Shown here in pieces: positions 63,320 to 64,000 of a stretch of DNA of 64,000 nt. Origin of the DNA: Actinomadura sp. K4S16. GTDB taxonomy: Bacteria > Actinomycetota > Actinomycetes > Streptosporangiales > Streptosporangiaceae. The notes beneath the pieces are model-generated. The model was not told the DNA's origin. It ran no database searches and saw nothing but the letters and a program-made list of their open reading frames with translations. Location of the stretch: positions 186,001-250,000 of the forward strand of contig NZ_BDDE01000017.1 of assembly GCF_008327685.1 (NCBI RefSeq), in the 5' to 3' direction. Both the position numbers and the translations under genes were made by a program. Each line of letters begins with the position of its first letter. The stretch's first letter is position 1.

Positions 63320-64000
63320 GAGTCTTCTCCCCCGTCCGGCCCCGTCTCCGGGAACCAGTGCCGGTGATGCGCCTCGGCCACGGCGCCGTATCCGAACCGC
63401 GCCTCCAGCACCCGCCTGGCCTCGGCCAGGTCGAGGTCATGGGGGAACCTGTCGCGCAGCCTGCGGTACCCGCCGGTGATCGACTCGGCGTCCTCGGTGA
63501 CCTCGATCATCTCCCCCGCGGCGCTCTCTATCCCCGCCAGCGTCCGCTCGGGACCACCGCAGCGCGTGACGAGCACCGGCATCCCCGCCGCCACCGCCTC
63601 GACGACCGAGACGCCGAACGTCTCCCAGCGAGCCGGATGCACGAGGAGGTCGTGCTCGCGCATGATCCGGAGGGCCTCCTCCGGAGGAACGGGGGGAAGG
63701 AACTCCACCGCATCCTGGACCTGCAACTCCGCAGCGCGCTGCGCGAGCTGCTCGCCCAGCTCTCCCGCCCCCACCATCGTCAGCGTCAGCTCGGGATCCT
63801 CCGCATGGCACTTGGCGAACGCCTCCAGCAGCCAGCCGACCCCCTTGCGCTCGATGAGGCTCCCCACATACAGCCAGCGACGCAGCTCGGTCACCGGCCG
63901 GGCCCGGGGCGTGTCGAAGGAGATCGGATTGGAGATCACATCGATCTTGTCGGAGTACGCCGGGAACACGTCCAGCAGCTGCTCGCGCAGGGCCTCCGTC
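63316..64000 (-). CDS. Family 4 glycosyltransferase, copy B (partial, 5' end beyond the window)
   Basis: 228 C-terminal residues of a GT-B enzyme; the N-terminal lobe lies past the window edge. FPAYSDKIDVISNPISF, WLYVGSLIERKGVGWLLEAF and LLVHPARWETFGVSVVEAVAAGMPVL match the GT4 at 57849-59072 closely, and the last ~90 residues are nearly identical. It is the first visible gene of duplicated unit B. Confidence 0.92.
   Translation of the reverse strand, partial: TEALREQLLDVFPAYSDKIDVISNPISFDTPRARPVTELRRWLYVGSLIERKGVGWLLEAFAKCHAEDPELTLTMVGAGELGEQLAQRAAELQVQDAVEFLPPVPPEEALRIMREHDLLVHPARWETFGVSVVEAVAAGMPVLVTRCGGPERTLAGIESAAGEMIEVTEDAESITGGYRRLRDRFPHDLDLAEARRVLEARFGYGAVAEAHHRHWFPETGPDGGEDS
63368..63630 (-). 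repeat. Gene-conversion tract, copy B
   Basis: Identical by eye over 263 bases to 57901-58163, offset 5467 bp. The flanks diverge, so the identity is not just recent duplication of the whole gene. Confidence 0.8.

Overview
GC-rich DNA (about 70% or more by eye) with GTG and TTG starts, dense 1-4 nt stop/start overlaps and many two-component, TetR, MarR and ECF regulators points to a filamentous actinomycete. An Actinomadura/Streptosporangiales-type organism is my inference, from the ribitol teichoic-acid-like locus and the overall gene style. I see no rRNA, tRNA, CRISPR, transposase, integrase or replication origin. The window opens inside one histidine kinase and closes inside one glycosyltransferase.

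Layout. 0-5.1 kb: two NarL-type two-component systems flank an MMPL exporter. 5.1-7.2 kb: a TetR with twin palindromic operators, and a TetR/F420-type reductase pair. 7.3-11.0 kb: a SigK/RskA ECF sigma/anti-sigma operon, divergent from a membrane molybdopterin oxidoreductase, followed by a fasciclin lipoprotein. 11.3-15.3 kb: a partner-switching module (two STAS proteins, a PP2C phosphatase and a free-standing B12-binding protein that carries the photoreceptor motif W-x9-EH). 15.4-22.0 kb: TetR/MMPL, an ArsR-like regulator divergent from an MFS transporter, and a B12-binding radical SAM enzyme. 22.2-27.7 kb: a single-chain, eukaryote-like acetyl-CoA carboxylase of 1832 residues. 27.8-36.3 kb: a HEAT protein, an AA10 lytic polysaccharide monooxygenase behind a perfect CebR-type box, a MarR/AmiC-like/permease/amidase amide module, an unknown secreted protein and a PBP4 carboxypeptidase.

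36.4-45.7 kb is a catabolic island: maleylacetate reductase, a decarboxylase-type amidohydrolase, a P450 with its ferredoxin, two SDRs and two FAH hydrolases, under MarR, TetR and IclR regulators. 45.8-46.7 kb holds two small membrane proteins. 46.9-64 kb is a cell-surface glycopolymer locus. Its plus-strand half has an O-acetyltransferase, a Bcs1-type CDP-ribitol synthase, a TagF-like polymerase, a GT2 transferase, a WlbB-like N-acetyltransferase and a UDP-HexNAc 2-epimerase. Its minus-strand half is built from a tandemly duplicated four-gene unit (GT4, half-GT, GT4, half-GT) around one more GT4.

Themes. Many regulator genes appear leaderless, with a TANNNT -10 about six bases before the start codon and the operator lying over it. 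Two unlinked TetR genes carry the same operator, TTGGYC-N4-GGCCAA, centred on the start codon. The strongest candidates for something undescribed are the B12/PP2C/STAS light-sensing partner switch and the duplicated glycosyltransferase unit with its paired half-glycosyltransferase proteins.
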